Assembly: GCF_000559025.1 (NCBI RefSeq)
Contig: NZ_JAAN01000024.1
Span: 124,001 to 188,000, forward strand
From: Luteimonas huabeiensis HB2
GTDB lineage: Bacteria > Pseudomonadota > Gammaproteobacteria > Xanthomonadales > Xanthomonadaceae
DNA: 64,000 nucleotides
Direction: 5' to 3'
Part shown: one piece after another, positions 44,272 through 52,885 of the stretch
Numbering within the stretch: position 1 is the first letter of the stretch
How the letters are laid out: each line of letters begins with the position of its first letter
Made by a program: the position numbers and the translations under genes
Notes under the pieces: generated by a model
Seen by the model: only the letters and a program-made list of their open reading frames with translations
What the model was told of the DNA's origin: nothing
Databases searched by the model: none

Positions 44272-45858
44272 CTACGGCCGTTCGAGCCGCTCGCCGCGCA
44301 GCACGGCGCGCACGACCGCGGCCACGTCGGTGTTGTCGATGTAACGGCCATCGTTGAGGCCGACGTGGCGGGCATAGCCTTCGTCGCGCCCGCGCACCCG
44401 CGCGGCGAAGTGGTCCGCGCCCACGCCCCTGGCCCACAGCGGCACCAGCGCGTTGGAATGGTCTCCGGTCGGGCGGAAGCTGAAACCCGGCATCCGGCCC
44501 CGGCCGCGGTTGTCCACCGGCTCGAACGCCCGGGCCTGCGCGTCGGGGCCCATCGGCATGCTGTTGTCGTGGTCGGTGGTCACGATCAGCAGGGTCTCGT
44601 CCCAGCTGCTGTGGGTCTCGACCCATTCGACTACCGCCGCCACGGCATCGTTGAAATCCACGGTTTCCTCGATCAGCCGGCCGTACTCGGGCTCAGAGGT
44701 ACAGGTCCCGTAGTGCCACTGCGTACCGCAGCGGCTGGTGTGCCCGGCCCAGTCGGTGGCGCCGCCCTCGATCATCAGGAAGAAACCGTCGTCCGAGCGC
44801 GCCGCCAGATGGCGCAGCGCGCCGCGCGCCATCGTCCGCAGCGTCGGCACGGTCTCGACGTAGGCCGCGCCGGAGGGGTTGCGGCGGTCGCGGCCGACGA
44901 GGTCCGCCTGGCGCGCCTGCTGCAGGGTCTTGGCGATCCGCGGCAGGCCCAGGACCGGGCCGTCGATCGCCAGCGTGCCGTCGGCCAGCGCCGCGAACTC
45001 GGCCTTGTCGCGCAGCACCCGCCATGCCGCCTCGCCGCCCTCGGGCACGTAGCGGCCCGCCTGCAGCCGCTGCCAGTCCTCGGCGGCGAGGAATTCATCG
45101 GCATCGTCGCAGCCCGATCGCGATTCGTCCCCGCGCAGGCGCTCGCAGGGCGTGCCGTTGACGTTGTAGCCGGGCGCGCCGGTGCCCATGATCAGGTCGA
45201 GGTGACCGCCGGACAGCATCTGCCGGGCGATCTCGTGGTAGTGGGTGCGCGAGCGGTTCTGCGCGCCGAACGCCGCCGGCGTGGCGTGCGAGAACGGCAC
45301 GCTGGTCACCACGCCGGTCGCCTTGCCCTCGGCCTTGGCCACCAGCGTCGCGTAGGGCAGCGGGCGGCCTTGGTTGTCGTAGTTGATCGCGTTGTTGTAG
45401 GTCTTGACCCCGGAGGACAGCGCGGTGCCGGCGGCGGCGCTGTCGGTCGGCATCGCCGACAGGTAGCGATAGCCCGCGAACGGAAGCGCCTGGTCGCCGG
45501 TCGGCGTGGCGTCCCAGGCCCGGTGCGGATCGTAGCCGGTGGCCGGCGACGCGTCGTAGGTGGGCTGCTTGCCCACGTGCAGCGGAAACGTGGTCATGCC
45601 GTAGCGCGCCGGGAAGTCGAAGTACGGCATGCCCTCGCGTCCTCCGTACTGCCAGTACGCGGCGGCATCCCACGCGCCCCACCCCGCGCCGTCGTTGATC
45701 ATGACGATCACGTGCCGGGCCCGGGGAGACGCCTGCTGGGACTGGACCGGAAGCTGGCTGCACGCGGAGGCCAGCAACAGCCCGGCGCAGGCGACCATCG
45801 CGCCCAGGCCCCTTCGCGCGCGGCCGGAGACGGGGGCGCGGCGGTCGAACGACATCAT
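44272..45858 (-). CDS. Alkaline phosphatase (PhoA superfamily), probable lipoprotein
   Basis: 528 residues. The N-terminus has a hydrophobic stretch with Cys 33 in LLASACSQ, suggesting lipid anchoring. Alkaline phosphatase features: metal-binding VIVMINDGAGWG, nucleophile Ser 140 in MPTDSAAAGTALSSG, FLMIEGGATDWAGH and IVTTDHDNS. Several extra cysteines lie between residues 235 and 350. It should release phosphate from organic esters outside the inner membrane, functionally related to the pst operon. A single CTGTCAT heptamer 107 bases upstream is not enough for a PHO box. Confidence 0.9.
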   Translation of the reverse strand: MMSFDRRAPVSGRARRGLGAMVACAGLLLASACSQLPVQSQQASPRARHVIVMINDGAGWGAWDAAAYWQYGGREGMPYFDFPARYGMTTFPLHVGKQPTYDASPATGYDPHRAWDATPTGDQALPFAGYRYLSAMPTDSAAAGTALSSGVKTYNNAINYDNQGRPLPYATLVAKAEGKATGVVTSVPFSHATPAAFGAQNRSRTHYHEIARQMLSGGHLDLIMGTGAPGYNVNGTPCERLRGDESRSGCDDADEFLAAEDWQRLQAGRYVPEGGEAAWRVLRDKAEFAALADGTLAIDGPVLGLPRIAKTLQQARQADLVGRDRRNPSGAAYVETVPTLRTMARGALRHLAARSDDGFFLMIEGGATDWAGHTSRCGTQWHYGTCTSEPEYGRLIEETVDFNDAVAAVVEWVETHSSWDETLLIVTTDHDNSMPMGPDAQARAFEPVDNRGRGRMPGFSFRPTGDHSNALVPLWARGVGADHFAARVRGRDEGYARHVGLNDGRYIDNTDVAAVVRAVLRGERLERP

Positions 45859-46038
45859 CTGGATTCCTCAGCCTCGGTAGTACCGCTCGGGGCGATGCCA
45901 ACGCGAACGGCGCAAGGGCCTCGGCACCGCCCCGCGGACGAAGGCGCGATGATGCCGGGCGTTCATGACAGATCGGGGACTTGCCGCGGCCCGGCGCAGC
46001 GCCTGGGCACGCACGCCGCAGCACCACGGCGAGATACG

Positions 46039-46074
46039 AAAACGCCCGTGCCGCGCGAACGCACGGCACGGGCG
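46039..46074 (-). terminator. Intrinsic terminator of dksA
   Basis: CGCCCGTGCCG (46043-46053) pairs perfectly with CGGCACGGGCG (46064-46074) around a ten-base loop; on the minus strand TTTT (46042-46039) follows directly. It lies 77 bases after the dksA stop. The rest of 45859-46150 shows nothing else. Confidence 0.88.
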
Positions 46075-46150
46075 ATCCTTCGGGCAGCGCACGGCGGATA
46101 CCGCACCGCCCGCACGATCCCCGCGTGCGCGGGAACCGATGGCCGCGAAA

Positions 46151-47113
46151 TCAGTCGCCCATCTGCTTCTGCAGATGCTCCCAGCGTTCCTGCTCGTCGA
46201 TGGTGCGCTCGGCGGTGAGCCGGGCCTCCAGGCGGTCCAGGCCGATCTCCTCGCCGGAATCCACGCTGTAGCCGTATTCGCCCGAATCCACGCGCTTGAG
46301 CGTGCTGTCGATCTTGGCGATCAGCTTGCGGTAGCGGTCGCGGGTGCGCAGTTCCAGCGAGTTCTCGGTCTCGCGGGTGGCGCGCTCGGCCTCGTCGCCG
46401 ACGTCGCGCACCTCTTCCTTGAGGTTCTCGATGGTCTGCTTGGACTCCTCGACCAGGTCCGCGCGCCACTGCAGCAGGCGCTGGCGGAAGTACTCGAGCT
46501 GCAGCGGGCTCATGTACTCCTCGTCGTGCGAAGGCTTGTAGCCCTCCGGCACGATCGGGCGGCCGGTTTCGGGATCGACGCTGTATTCCACGACCTTGTA
46601 CTTCGTCTTGGGGGCCGGCTTCGTCGGCCGCGCGGTGACCGCCACCGCGACCTTGCCCGCCGGGCGCGGGCCCTTGGCCGGCGCCGCGTCGGACGCCTGC
46701 CTGGCCGCCTGCGCCTTGGCCGTGGCCTGGGACGTCTCGTCCTGGCCGGCCGGCACCGATGGGGCGACCTTCTTCGCCACGCTGGCCGCCTTGGCGACCG
46801 GCTTCTTCGAGACCGGCCGCGCGGGCGCGGCGGCCTTGGCCGGGGCGGCAGCCTTCTTCGCCGGCGCCTTCGCGGCCGCGACCGGCTTGCCGGCCGGGGC
46901 CTTCTTCGCCGGAGCCTTCTTCGCGGGCGCCGGCTTCGGCGCGGCCTTCGCCGGGGCCGGCTTCGCTGCCGTCTTCTTCGGCGTGGCCTTCTTCGCCGGG
47001 GCCTTGGCGACGGCCGGCTTCTTCGCCGGAGCCTTCTTCGCCGGAGCCTTCTTCGCCGGGGCCTTCTTCGCCGCCGTCTTGGCGGACTTCTGAGCGGTTT
47101 TCTTCACTGCCAC
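46151..47113 (-). CDS. dksA: RNA polymerase-binding factor DksA with Lys/Ala/Pro-rich N-terminal extension and no zinc cysteines
   Basis: 320 residues from GTG 47111-47113, twice the usual size. Residues 1-170 are a basic [10 protein letters not shown]-type repeat resembling histone H1 tails. Residues 200-320 are the DksA core: [17 protein letters not shown], the coiled-coil tip DVGDEA (237-242, the DxxDxA residues needed for polymerase control), then the globular end. The four zinc cysteines of E. coli DksA correspond to Ser 283, Ser 286, Thr 304 and Glu 307. DksA acts with ppGpp at the secondary channel of RNA polymerase. A good terminator follows. The tail may bind nucleic acid; that is inference. 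Confidence 0.93.
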   Translation of the reverse strand: MAVKKTAQKSAKTAAKKAPAKKAPAKKAPAKKPAVAKAPAKKATPKKTAAKPAPAKAAPKPAPAKKAPAKKAPAGKPVAAAKAPAKKAAAPAKAAAPARPVSKKPVAKAASVAKKVAPSVPAGQDETSQATAKAQAARQASDAAPAKGPRPAGKVAVAVTARPTKPAPKTKYKVVEYSVDPETGRPIVPEGYKPSHDEEYMSPLQLEYFRQRLLQWRADLVEESKQTIENLKEEVRDVGDEAERATRETENSLELRTRDRYRKLIAKIDSTLKRVDSGEYGYSVDSGEEIGLDRLEARLTAERTIDEQERWEHLQKQMGD

Positions 47114-47221
47114 GTCGTTCCGTCCTCGATTCCCTTGGATGGGAAAGCGGGCTGTTATACCCTGCGGCGGCTGCAGCGGCAACCGCGCCCGACGCGCCCA
47201 CGTTCACGCCGCGCAGACATC

Positions 47222-47458
47222 GTGATCGATCGCCTGCTCATCGCCCTCCTGCGCCTGTACAAACGCCTGCTGAGCCCGCTGCTGGGACCGCGTTGCCGCT
47301 TCGTGCCCAGCTGTTCGGAATACGCGATGACCGCGATCGCCCGCTACGGCGCGTTCAAGGGCGGCTGGCTGGCGCTGCGCCGGCTCTCGCGCTGCCATCC
47401 CCTCCACCCAGGCGGGCACGATCCCGTGCCGATGCCCCACCCGGATCCGAAGCCATGA
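47222..47458 (+). CDS. yidD: Membrane protein insertion efficiency factor YidD
   Basis: 78 residues from GTG 47222-47224. Family signature: [31 protein letters not shown] and [24 protein letters not shown], here described in two parts, with the amphipathic N-terminal helix. It assists YidC-dependent insertion at the inner membrane. It usually sits in the rpmH-rnpA-yidD-yidC cluster; here it stands alone and overlaps the dihydroorotase start by four bases, an unusual setting. Confidence 0.93.
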   Translation: MIDRLLIALLRLYKRLLSPLLGPRCRFVPSCSEYAMTAIARYGAFKGGWLALRRLSRCHPLHPGGHDPVPMPHPDPKP

Positions 47459-48804
47459 CCGACACCCTCATCGTCAACGCCCGCCTGGTCAACGAGGGCC
47501 GGGTCGCCGAGGGCGACCTGCGCATCTCCGGCGGGCGCATCGCCGCCATCGGCTCCGGCCTGGAGGCGCGCGCCGGCGAGCGCGTGGTGGACGCCGCCGG
47601 GCGCTGGCTGCTGCCGGGGATGATCGACGACCAGGTCCACTTCCGCGAACCGGGCCTGGAATACAAGGCCGACATCGCCAGCGAGTCGGCGGCCGCGGTC
47701 GCCGGCGGCCTGACCAGCTTCATGGACATGCCCAACACCAGCCCGCCGACCCTCAACGCGGCCGCGCTGCAGGACAAGTACGACCGCGCCGCGGGGCGCG
47801 CGCACGCCAACTTCGGTTTCTACCTCGGCGCCAGCAACGACAACCTCGAGGCCGTGCGCACCCTGGACCCGAAGACGGCGCCCGGCGTCAAGGTGTTCAT
47901 GGGCGCCTCCACCGGCAACATGCTGGTCGACGATCCGCAGACGCTGGACGGCATCTTCCGCGAGACGCCGGTGCCGATCATCACCCACTGCGAGGACACG
48001 CCGACCATCGAGGCGCTGCTGGCGCAGTACCGCGAGCGCTACGGCGACGAGATCCCGGCCGAGTGCCATCCCGACATCCGCTCGCGCGAGGCCTGCCTGA
48101 AATCCACCCGGCTCGCGCTGGAGCTGGCGCGCCGCCACGGCACCCGCCTGCACGTGCTGCACATTTCCACCGCCGACGAGCTGGCGCTGTTCGAGCGCGG
48201 CCCGCTGGTGGACGCCGACGGCCGCGTGCGCAAGCGCATCACCGCCGAGACCTGCGTGCACTTCCTGCGCTTCGCCCGCCCCGACTACGGCCGGCTCGGC
48301 CACCAGATCAAGTGCAACCCGGCGATCAAGGACCCCGCCGATCGCGCCGCGCTGCAACAGGCGCTGGCCGACGACGTCATCGACGTGCTGGCCACCGACC
48401 ACGCGCCGCACACCTGGGAAGAGAAGCAGCAGGCCTACGTGCGCGCGCCCAGCGGCCTGCCGCTGGTGCAGTTCGCGCTGGTGGCGGCGCTGGAATGCGT
48501 GCACGAGGGCCACTTCGACATCGCCACCGTGGTGCGCAAGTTCGCGCATGCGCCCGCGCAGCTGTTCGACGTGCGCGAGCGCGGCTTCCTGCGCGAAGGC
48601 TACTGGGCCGACCTGGTGCTGGTGGAGGACACGCCGTTCACCGTGACCCGCGAGCAGGTGCTGTCGAAGTGCGGCTGGTCGCCGTTCGAGGGCACCACCT
48701 TCCGCAGCCGCATCGCCTCGACCTGGGTCAACGGCGCGCTGGCCTGGGACGGCGAGCGCCTGGTCGGCGCGGCCGGGGGCCGGCGGCTGGAGTTCGCGCG
48801 TTGA
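47455..48804 (+). CDS. pyrC: Dihydroorotase (class I-like amidohydrolase)
   Basis: 449 residues. Amidohydrolase barrel: [13 protein letters not shown] (metal His 62; the other His of the usual HxH is Gln 60), [12 protein letters not shown], the lysine in [36 protein letters not shown] and catalytic Asp in [11 protein letters not shown]. It interconverts carbamoyl aspartate and dihydroorotate in pyrimidine synthesis. The [10 protein letters not shown] variant is known to me from a subgroup still annotated as dihydroorotase, so activity is probable but not certain; allantoinase- or hydantoinase-like use is the alternative. It overlaps yidD and the M23 gene. Confidence 0.85.
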   Translation: MTDTLIVNARLVNEGRVAEGDLRISGGRIAAIGSGLEARAGERVVDAAGRWLLPGMIDDQVHFREPGLEYKADIASESAAAVAGGLTSFMDMPNTSPPTLNAAALQDKYDRAAGRAHANFGFYLGASNDNLEAVRTLDPKTAPGVKVFMGASTGNMLVDDPQTLDGIFRETPVPIITHCEDTPTIEALLAQYRERYGDEIPAECHPDIRSREACLKSTRLALELARRHGTRLHVLHISTADELALFERGPLVDADGRVRKRITAETCVHFLRFARPDYGRLGHQIKCNPAIKDPADRAALQQALADDVIDVLATDHAPHTWEEKQQAYVRAPSGLPLVQFALVAALECVHEGHFDIATVVRKFAHAPAQLFDVRERGFLREGYWADLVLVEDTPFTVTREQVLSKCGWSPFEGTTFRSRIASTWVNGALAWDGERLVGAAGGRRLEFAR

Positions 48805-49640
48805 TCCGGCGCGCGGCGCTGCGGGCGCTGGCCGCGCTGGCCGCCACGCTGCTGCTGGGCGCGGCCGCGGCGCGGACGGCGCAGGACGACCGCGTGGTGT
48901 TTCCCGCCGCCGTGCAGCAGGGCGCGCTGGTGATCGGCAAGGTGCCGCCGGGCAGCCGCGTCGAGTACGCCGGCCGCACCCTGCGGGTGACCGGCTACGG
49001 CAGCGTGGCGCTGGGCATCGGGCGCGATGCGCAAGGCCCGGCACAGGTGACGGTGACCCGGCCCGACGGCCGCGCCGAGACCGTGTCCATCCGCATCGAT
49101 CCGCGCGACTGGCCGCTGCAGCGCGTGGATGGCGTGCCGCCGGCCACGGTGGACCCGCCGCCGGCCATCGCCGAGCGCATCCGCCGCGAGCAGGCGCAGG
49201 TCAGCGCCCAGCGCAGCCGGAACGACGACCGCGCCGACTTCGCCCAGCGCTTCATCCAGCCGGTGGAGGGCCGCATCAGCGGCCGCTTCGGCCGCGCCCG
49301 CGTCTACAACGGCCGGCCCGGCTCGCCGCATTCGGGCATGGACATCGCCGCGCCCGCCGGCACCCCGGTCAAGGCGCCGGCCGGCGGCATCGTGACCTTC
49401 GCCGCGCCCGATCTCTACCTCACCGGCGGCACCGTGCTGCTCGACCACGGCCACGGCATCAGCTCCAACTTCCTGCATCTGTCGCGGCTGGACGTGCGCG
49501 TCGGCGACCGCGTCGAGCAGGGCCAGGTCATCGGCGCGGTCGGCGCGACCGGGCGCGCGACCGGCCCGCATCTGCACTGGGGGATGAACTGGTTCGACGT
49601 GCGCATCGATCCGCAGCTGGTGCTGGAGCGGACGCCCTGA
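48801..49640 (+). CDS. M23 family metallopeptidase (LytM domain)
   Basis: 279 residues from TTG 48801-48803, overlapping the previous stop. Signal peptide (LRALAALAATLLLGAAAART), an N-terminal beta domain with a coiled linker (ERIRREQAQVSAQRSRNDD), then a C-terminal LytM/peptidase M23 domain: GRISGRFGRARVYNG, PHSGMDIAAPAGTPV (first zinc His and Asp), LLDHGHGISSNFLHLSRL and GRATGPHLHWGM (HxH). The zinc ligands are complete, so active cell-wall endopeptidase function in the periplasm is likely. Confidence 0.93.
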   Translation: MIRRAALRALAALAATLLLGAAAARTAQDDRVVFPAAVQQGALVIGKVPPGSRVEYAGRTLRVTGYGSVALGIGRDAQGPAQVTVTRPDGRAETVSIRIDPRDWPLQRVDGVPPATVDPPPAIAERIRREQAQVSAQRSRNDDRADFAQRFIQPVEGRISGRFGRARVYNGRPGSPHSGMDIAAPAGTPVKAPAGGIVTFAAPDLYLTGGTVLLDHGHGISSNFLHLSRLDVRVGDRVEQGQVIGAVGATGRATGPHLHWGMNWFDVRIDPQLVLERTP

Positions 49641-49701
49641 CCTGCGGCGCCGGCGGCGCGCGGCCGGCGGCCCCGAGCGCGAACGCGACGGAGCGGCGCG
49701 G

Positions 49702-50628
49702 CTAACCGCTGACGCGCGCCACGGCGTCGTGGGGATGCAGGCTCTCGAAGTGCGACACCCGCGCCTCGAAGCGGGCCACGCGCTCGTCGGCCGCCAGCAC
49801 CGCGGCGACCCGGCGCGCGGCGTCCTCGCAGAACATCAGGTTCTCGGCATTGAGGCGGGCGAAGGCCTGCTCGTCCTCGCGCTTGACCGCGGTCTGCACC
49901 GGCGTGCCGAGCCCGGCTTCCAGGGCGTCGACCAGCTCGGCCAGCGGCAGCTCGTCGAAGGCCGGCCGCAGTTCGACGCGCACCTCGGCGCGGCTGCGCT
50001 GGGCGTGCGGGGTGGCGGCCAGGCCGCGCTCGGACGCCAGCCAGTCCGTCACCGCCGGCGCCGACAGCGGCCTGGCGGCGGCGAAGTCCTCGGCGAAACG
50101 CGCCGCATTGAGCTGCCGCGACAGCGCCGCCGACGCCGGGCAGGTGCTCGAATACTCGACCGAGAACGCCAGCACCGCGCGGAAGTGCCCGTCGGCCAGG
50201 GTCGCCTCCAGTTCGACCGGATAGCGCTTCCAGCCGGCGTTGTCGCTGGCGAGCGCACGGCGCTTGAGCAGGTGGTCGTAGCGCAGGGTCAGCCGCGCCG
50301 CGCCGGACAGGCCGCGCTGCGATTCCACCAGGTCCTGCAGCACCCGGCGCAGGCCGGCGAGCGTGAGCGCCTCGCCGGCGAAGGCGTCCTGCAACCGCAG
50401 GTACAGGCGCGACATGTGGATGCCGCGCGCGTCCGGGTCGCGCAGGTCCACCGCCACGTCGACCTCGGCGGGCACCTGCAGCGCCGGCTCGCCGGCCGCG
50501 GCCGGCAGGCGCAGCGGCAGCGCGATCCGGTCCATGCCGACCCAGTCCAGCGCGCGCGCGGCGTAGGCGGCGTCGCCGGCGACGTCGGGCAGAGGATGGG
50601 ACGGAACGGGGGACAGGCGCTGCGTCAC
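49702..50628 (-). CDS. folE2: GTP cyclohydrolase FolE2 (GCYH-IB)
   Basis: 308 residues, typical for the type IB enzyme. Family features are RGIHMSRLYLRL near residue 70, VEYSSTCPASAALS with the metal-binding Cys 163, and AENLMFCEDAARRV; HFESLHPHDAVA closes the domain. It makes dihydroneopterin triphosphate for folate synthesis and in several bacteria replaces zinc-dependent FolE under zinc limitation. No zinc-uptake regulator site is evident in the 120 bases upstream. Confidence 0.94.
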   Translation of the reverse strand: MTQRLSPVPSHPLPDVAGDAAYAARALDWVGMDRIALPLRLPAAAGEPALQVPAEVDVAVDLRDPDARGIHMSRLYLRLQDAFAGEALTLAGLRRVLQDLVESQRGLSGAARLTLRYDHLLKRRALASDNAGWKRYPVELEATLADGHFRAVLAFSVEYSSTCPASAALSRQLNAARFAEDFAAARPLSAPAVTDWLASERGLAATPHAQRSRAEVRVELRPAFDELPLAELVDALEAGLGTPVQTAVKREDEQAFARLNAENLMFCEDAARRVAAVLAADERVARFEARVSHFESLHPHDAVARVSG

Positions 50629-50748
50629 AGGACACCGTGGGGGCGGCGGAAACGGGCGCCCAGTGTACCGGCAGCCGCCCGGACGCTCCCGAAACGCTGC
50701 GTTGTGGCGATTCCCGGCGCCTGTCGCGGCGATAGGCGCCGCGCCGCT

Positions 50749-51423
50749 TCAGCCGCGCGCGGCGCGCCAGGCCACCGGCAGCACCCGCCATGCCGGCAGC
50801 GGCGCGGGTTCGCGCCCGCGCGCCATGGCCTCCAGCCGGTACCGCAGCAGCGCGGCCTGGATCCTGCGCACGCGACGGCCGGCGCCGCGCGCCTGCGGCC
50901 AGGCGTCGAGCACGCGGCGGGCCTCGTCGCGGCCGCCTTGGCGCAGCGCCCGCTCGGCCAGCAGCGCGGCGCCCAGCAGGTCGGCGTCGGACGCGATCGC
51001 CGGGCCGGCATCCCCCGCGAGCGCCGCGTCGGCCGCGGCCAGGGCCTCGGCCAGCGGCTGCAGCGCGGCAAGCGCACGCGCGCCGTCGAGTTCGCGCGTG
51101 GCCGGCAGCACGTTGAGCGCGCGCCCCATCGCCACCCAGTCGACCGCCTGCGCGCGCAGCCGCTGCGCCAGCGGATGGCGCCGCGCGCCGCGGCTCCAGC
51201 CCTGCAGTTCGTCCTGCCACCAGGCCAGCTTGGCCAGGCCTGGCGCGGCCTCGGCGCCGGCCCAGGCCGCATCCGCGAACTCCTCGCCCAGCGCCAGCCA
51301 GGCTTGCGTAGCCGGGCGCCGCTCGGCGGGCACGAAGGCGATCGCCACCGTCCACTCCGGCCAGCGCGAGCGGAACTTGTCGATGAAGGCCTCCGGGGCT
51401 TCGCGGGCATCGGGAGCGGTCAT
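50749..51423 (-). CDS. Squalene/phytoene-synthase-like domain protein
   Basis: 224 residues. The segment LAKLAWWQDELQGWSRGARRHPLAQRL resembles the aspartate-rich helix of SQS/PSY enzymes (WWxDE followed by HPL), but the second DxxxD motif needed for prenyl diphosphate binding is not visible and the protein is shorter than the usual 280-300 residues. A basic, Ala/Arg-rich helical C-terminus follows. It starts 27 bases after the MupP-like gene and is probably the last gene of that operon. I regard it as a non-catalytic or divergent family member; function unknown. Confidence 0.55.
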   Translation of the reverse strand: MTAPDAREAPEAFIDKFRSRWPEWTVAIAFVPAERRPATQAWLALGEEFADAAWAGAEAAPGLAKLAWWQDELQGWSRGARRHPLAQRLRAQAVDWVAMGRALNVLPATRELDGARALAALQPLAEALAAADAALAGDAGPAIASDADLLGAALLAERALRQGGRDEARRVLDAWPQARGAGRRVRRIQAALLRYRLEAMARGREPAPLPAWRVLPVAWRAARG

Positions 51424-51450
51424 GCGCGGATCGCGGCGATGTGCCCGCGC

Positions 51451-52131
51451 TCAGGCGCGGCGCGCGGGCCAGCGCGCGGGATCGAGCAGTTCGCCCGGCC
51501 GATCCACCAGCACGTCGCCGCCCCAGTCCTGCGGCAGGTCGTCGCCCAGCCGGTAGCCCCACAGGGCGACCACCGAGGGCATGCCGGCCGCGCGCGCGGC
51601 CTGGATGTCGCGCTCGTCGTCGCCCACGTACACGCAAGCGCCTGGCTCGGCCTCCAGCGCGCGCGCGGCGTGCAGCAGCGGCAGCGGGTGTGGCTTGCGC
51701 TCGGCCAGCGAGTCGCCGCCCACCAGCACCTTGCAGCGAAACTGCCAGTCCAGCGCGCGCAGCACTTCGCTGGCGAGGTACTCGGGCTTGTTGGTCACCA
51801 CGCCCCACACCGCGCCGTCGTCCTCCAGCGCCTGCAACAGCGCCTCGACGTCCTCGAACGGACCGCCGTGGCGGCCGAGTTCCTCGCGGTAGATCGCCAG
51901 GAACTCCGGGATCATGTCCTGCCGCGCCGCCAGGTCGGCATCGGGGAAGGCCGCGGCCGACATCGCGCGGGCGCCCTTGGAAACGTGCGGGCGCAGCTCC
52001 TCCAGCCGCATCGGCGGCCGCGCGCGGCGCTCGCGCATGCGATTGACCGTGGCCAGCATGTCGGGCGCGCTGTCGAGCAGGGTGCCGTCGAGGTCGAACA
52101 GCACCGTGCGCGGGAAGCGGCCGCCGCTCAT
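51451..52131 (-). CDS. mupP: HAD phosphatase, MupP/Gph type
   Basis: 226 residues. HAD motifs: [28 protein letters not shown] in [10 protein letters not shown], and [19 protein letters not shown], with a helical cap between. General annotation would be phosphoglycolate phosphatase. In Pseudomonas the homologue beside ubiG and an MTA deaminase is MupP, the N-acetylmuramic acid 6-phosphate phosphatase of peptidoglycan recycling; the same three genes in the same order here favour that role. It overlaps ubiG by four bases. Confidence 0.8.
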   Translation of the reverse strand: MSGGRFPRTVLFDLDGTLLDSAPDMLATVNRMRERRARPPMRLEELRPHVSKGARAMSAAAFPDADLAARQDMIPEFLAIYREELGRHGGPFEDVEALLQALEDDGAVWGVVTNKPEYLASEVLRALDWQFRCKVLVGGDSLAERKPHPLPLLHAARALEAEPGACVYVGDDERDIQAARAAGMPSVVALWGYRLGDDLPQDWGGDVLVDRPGELLDPARWPARRA

Positions 52132-52850
52132 GGCGCCGCTTCCGGCCTGAGCGCGCAGGCGAGATAGTTGACGTCGGTGCGCGAGACCAGGCGCGCGCTG
52201 CCGCGCCACGGCTCGTACATCAGCCCGGACACGTCCTCCAGCGCCAGGCCGGTCGCGCGCAGCCACGCGGCGAGCTCGGAGGGGCGGATGAAGTCCCGAT
52301 AGCGGTGGGTGCCGCGCGGCAGCAGGCGGGCGACGTATTCCGCGCCCACGATCGCCAGCGCGAACGCCGCCGGGGTGCGGTTGAGGGTGGACACGAACAG
52401 CCGCCCGCCGGGCTTGAGCAGCCGCGCGCAGGCGGCCAGGATGGCGCCGGGATCGGGCACGTGCTCGAGCATCTCCATGCAGGTGACCGCATCGAAGGCG
52501 CCGGGTTCGGCCTCGGCCAGCGCCTCGGCCGATTGCACGCGGTAGTCGATGTCCGCCCCGCTCTCGCGCGCGTGCAGGCGGGCGACGCGGATCAGGTCGG
52601 CGGCGAGGTCGATCGCGGTGACCTCGGCGCCGGCCAGGGCCATGGCCTCGCTCAGCAGGCCGGCGCCGCAGCCGACGTCGAGCACCCGCGCCCCGTCCAG
52701 CCGCACGCGCTCGGCCACGTACTCGAGCCGCGCGGGATTGAGCGCGTGCAGCGGCTTCTGCGGGCCGTCCGGGTCCCACCAGCGGTTGGCGAGGGCGGAG
52801 AACTTGTCCAGTTCTTCCTGGCGGTAGTTGTGGACGGTCTCGGCGGTCAT
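52128..52850 (-). CDS. ubiG: Ubiquinone biosynthesis O-methyltransferase UbiG
   Basis: 240 residues. [19 protein letters not shown] and [12 protein letters not shown] identify UbiG; SAM-binding motif I is [16 protein letters not shown], with AIDLAADLI and [11 protein letters not shown] following. It methylates both hydroxyl positions during ubiquinone formation. The stop overlaps the ATG of the phosphatase gene (ATGA), and mtaD lies 35 bases upstream on the same strand. Confidence 0.96.
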   Translation of the reverse strand: MTAETVHNYRQEELDKFSALANRWWDPDGPQKPLHALNPARLEYVAERVRLDGARVLDVGCGAGLLSEAMALAGAEVTAIDLAADLIRVARLHARESGADIDYRVQSAEALAEAEPGAFDAVTCMEMLEHVPDPGAILAACARLLKPGGRLFVSTLNRTPAAFALAIVGAEYVARLLPRGTHRYRDFIRPSELAAWLRATGLALEDVSGLMYEPWRGSARLVSRTDVNYLACALRPEAAP

Positions 52851-52885
52851 GGCGGACTCCCGGGGGATGGAGGGGGCGCCGGCGC

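Noticed and set aside
45965-45971. CTGTCAT heptamer upstream of the alkaline phosphatase as a PHO box
   Set aside because: No second repeat lies 11 bp away on either side; a single 7-mer is expected several times by chance in a window of this size.
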